A DNA stretch of 13,937 bases from CAZTHM01 sp041946825. Lineage in GTDB: Bacteria > Acidobacteriota > Terriglobia > UBA7540. The notes below the pieces were generated by a model. It saw nothing but the letters and a program-made list of their open reading frames with translations. It was not told the origin of the DNA and searched no databases. This document shows positions 12,355 through 13,937 of this stretch, one piece after another; the stretch's first letter is position 1; the number at the start of each line of letters is the position of its first letter. The translations under genes and the position numbers were made by a program. The stretch covers positions 1 to 13,937 of the forward strand of contig JBHGBD010000053.1 of the NCBI GenBank assembly GCA_041946825.1. Direction: 5' to 3'.

Positions 12355-13937
12355 GTGGGAACATTCCTCCAGGACGTTCGCTTCGGCCTGCGCATGCTGG
12401 CCAAGAACCCCGGCTTCACCGCCGTGGCGGTGCTGACGCTGGCGCTGGGAATTGGTGCCACGACCGCCATCTTTACGATCGTGCATGGAGTCCTGCTGCG
12501 GCCACTCGATTATCCAAAACCCGATCGGCTGATGTATCTGACCGCGGAGTATCCCGCCATTGGGGGCACCCGAAATGCGCTCTCTGCGCCAGAGTACGCG
12601 GAGTTCCGCCGGATGAACCAGTCGTTCTCGGAGGTTGGCGCATATTCAACCGGCGGCGCGGCGTACACAACCGGCGAGGTCAACCTCACGGCCGGGGATC
12701 GACCACTGCGGGTGCGCTCGATCTCTGTCGATTCACATTTGCTCAAAACGCTCAGTATTCAACCGGAGCTGGGACGGTTTTTCAGCGACGAAGAAACCGC
12801 CCATTGGACCGGGACGCTACCACCACCGATCGCGATTCTCTCGCACGAATTGTGGCGAACAGCGTTTGGAGGGCAACCGCTCCTTGGACAAAAAGTGGCA
12901 ATCGAGGGTCGCCCCCATGAAATCGTCGGCATTATGCCGCCCGGGGCCGACGTCATGGACAACCACACGCAGGTTTGGTTGCCCCTCTGGCTCCACCCGA
13001 ATGCGGCCCAGCAGCGCGGGGTCCACGTTCTCTACGTTATTGCGCGACGGAAAGACGGCATCACGGCCGAGGCGGCACAAACGGAGCTGGCTCTATTCCT
13101 CGAAAACTGGGGCGAGCGTGTCGGCACGAAGGACCATTTCCCCACCAACCGTCCCCTGCGCGCAACAGACCATACGCTCCAATTGCGGGCGTTACAGGAC
13201 GCGATCGTTGGAAATGCCAGGCGCCCGATCTGGGTTCTGCAGGCCGCCGTGGGAATCGTGCTGCTCATCGTCTGCGCCAATCTTGCGAACCTGGTAATGG
13301 CTCGCGCCGGTTCACGCCGACGTGAGTTTGCGCTGCGCACCGCTCTCGGCGCCAGCCGCGGCCGGCTGCTCCGGCAGTCGATTACCGAAGGTGCGGTGAT
13401 GTCCGTAGCCGGTGGCATTCTGGGTCTGTGGCTAGCCAGCGCTGGCGTGCGGGCGCTGATCCGCGCTTACCCGACGAGCATCCCGAGGATGAGTGACCTT
13501 ACGATGGATTCGCCCGTACTGCTGGTTGCGCTCGGTCTCTCGGCTGGGACTGCCCTGCTTTTTGGATTCGTGTCGCTGGGGCGCCGGAGAACGAGTGGCA
13601 TGGTGACCGCACTCAAGGAGGGCGCAAGGGGTGCCAGCGGCTCCGGGCGTCATGTCGCCCGTCGTGGACTTGTGATCGCCCAAGTCGCTTTCGCGGTGAT
13701 GCTGGTTATCGGAGCGGGTTTGCTGATTCAGACAGTTTATAACCTCACGAAGATCGATGCAGGATTTGACCGGTCGCGGCTGGTGACGTTCTCCATGACG
13801 TTGCCCATGGCGAACTCAGATCCCGACACACGCGCGCAGGCCTTTCAACGCGTCCTCGACAGGCTTCGCTCCGTACCCGGCGTGCTGGGAACGGCTGCCA
13901 TGTCGGGTCTGCCGCCGAATCGAACTCCAGATGCGAT
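12355..13937 (+). CDS. MacB/FtsX-type ABC transporter permease of the acidobacterial orphan (ADOP-like) type, C-terminus off the right edge
   Basis: 527 codons are visible without a stop. The N-terminal FLQDVRFGLRMLAKNPGFTA (4-23) is the typical start of these permeases. TM1 lies at about 22-44 (LALGIGATTAIFTIVHGVLL), then a large periplasmic MacB-like domain (about 45-285). TM2 (293-316, with IVCANLANLVMARA), TM3 (342-365) and TM4 (387-407) form the first FtsX block, with RRREFALRTALGASRGRLLR between TM2 and TM3. TM5 (440-461) begins the second half, as in the duplicated ADOP layout of about 800 residues. No ATPase domain is present in the visible part. Substrate unknown. GTG 12355 is chosen because an in-frame TGA lies at 12349-12351 and GAGGTGA (12345-12351) precedes it. 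Confidence 0.92.
   Translation, partial: MGTFLQDVRFGLRMLAKNPGFTAVAVLTLALGIGATTAIFTIVHGVLLRPLDYPKPDRLMYLTAEYPAIGGTRNALSAPEYAEFRRMNQSFSEVGAYSTGGAAYTTGEVNLTAGDRPLRVRSISVDSHLLKTLSIQPELGRFFSDEETAHWTGTLPPPIAILSHELWRTAFGGQPLLGQKVAIEGRPHEIVGIMPPGADVMDNHTQVWLPLWLHPNAAQQRGVHVLYVIARRKDGITAEAAQTELALFLENWGERVGTKDHFPTNRPLRATDHTLQLRALQDAIVGNARRPIWVLQAAVGIVLLIVCANLANLVMARAGSRRREFALRTALGASRGRLLRQSITEGAVMSVAGGILGLWLASAGVRALIRAYPTSIPRMSDLTMDSPVLLVALGLSAGTALLFGFVSLGRRRTSGMVTALKEGARGASGSGRHVARRGLVIAQVAFAVMLVIGAGLLIQTVYNLTKIDAGFDRSRLVTFSMTLPMANSDPDTRAQAFQRVLDRLRSVPGVLGTAAMSGLPPNRTPDA

Noticed and set aside
12091..12486. N-terminal extension of TruA up to 12486
   Set aside because: TruA homology starts at LRNITLTIAYDG; the extension would overlap the divergent permease and the truA promoter.

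Overview
The window looks like a chromosomal segment of an Acidobacteriota-type bacterium, probably from soil or an uncultured lineage. It is GC-rich. It carries a large MacB/FtsX-type orphan permease of the kind expanded in acidobacteria, a secreted Gly-rich protein and a Tat-exported sugar-isomerase-like protein. Its gaps hold small palindromes and 7-bp tandem repeats. The taxonomic call is inferred from family content; no marker gene was searched. No rRNA, tRNA, CRISPR array, integrase or transposase is visible.

Layout. 1-244 (-): a gene cut by the left edge, with two hairpins inside its reading frame. 245-586: no gene, but a 95-bp double-hairpin element. 587-1636 (-): the heat-shock repressor hrcA, with a near-consensus promoter and no CIRCE operator. 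1921-3411 (+): an aldehyde dehydrogenase with a promoter, an operator-like palindrome and a strong ribosome binding site. 3419-3453: a 7-bp tandem repeat. 3536-4474 (+): a Tat-exported TIM-barrel sugar isomerase/epimerase-like protein. From 12090 down to 4704 every gene lies on the minus strand. In transcription order these are truA, a four-Cys small protein, a 2-isopropylmalate-synthase-like enzyme, an MqsR-like/YgiT-like toxin-antitoxin pair, a DMT/EamA permease, a Gly-rich secreted protein, a Do/HtrA protease, and a membrane-anchored peptidoglycan-binding protein that starts 8 nt after the htrA stop. From 12355 (+) a permease of the acidobacterial orphan type runs off the right edge. It is divergent from truA across a gap with two inverted repeats and promoter-like boxes.

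How the genes fit together. HrcA, HtrA and the peptidoglycan-binding protein form an envelope and protein-quality theme. The truA-to-antitoxin run has short gaps (171, 50, 20 and -4 nt) and could be one transcription unit from the promoter at 12122-12150. The aldehyde dehydrogenase and the isomerase-like protein may belong to sugar or sugar-acid catabolism, which is inference.

Most unusual observations. (1) TruA carries an in-frame segment of about 25 residues encoded by two arrays of 7-bp tandem repeats; the first array shares its unit with the intergenic repeat 8 kb away. (2) Three perfect hairpins share the stem base CGCAGA but have different, compensated apices. Two sit head-to-head in a REPIN-like element and one lies inside an open reading frame. 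(3) The toxin-antitoxin pair sits 20 nt behind a biosynthetic gene, and its antitoxin has no DNA-binding domain. I did not find a convincing wholly new multi-gene system.
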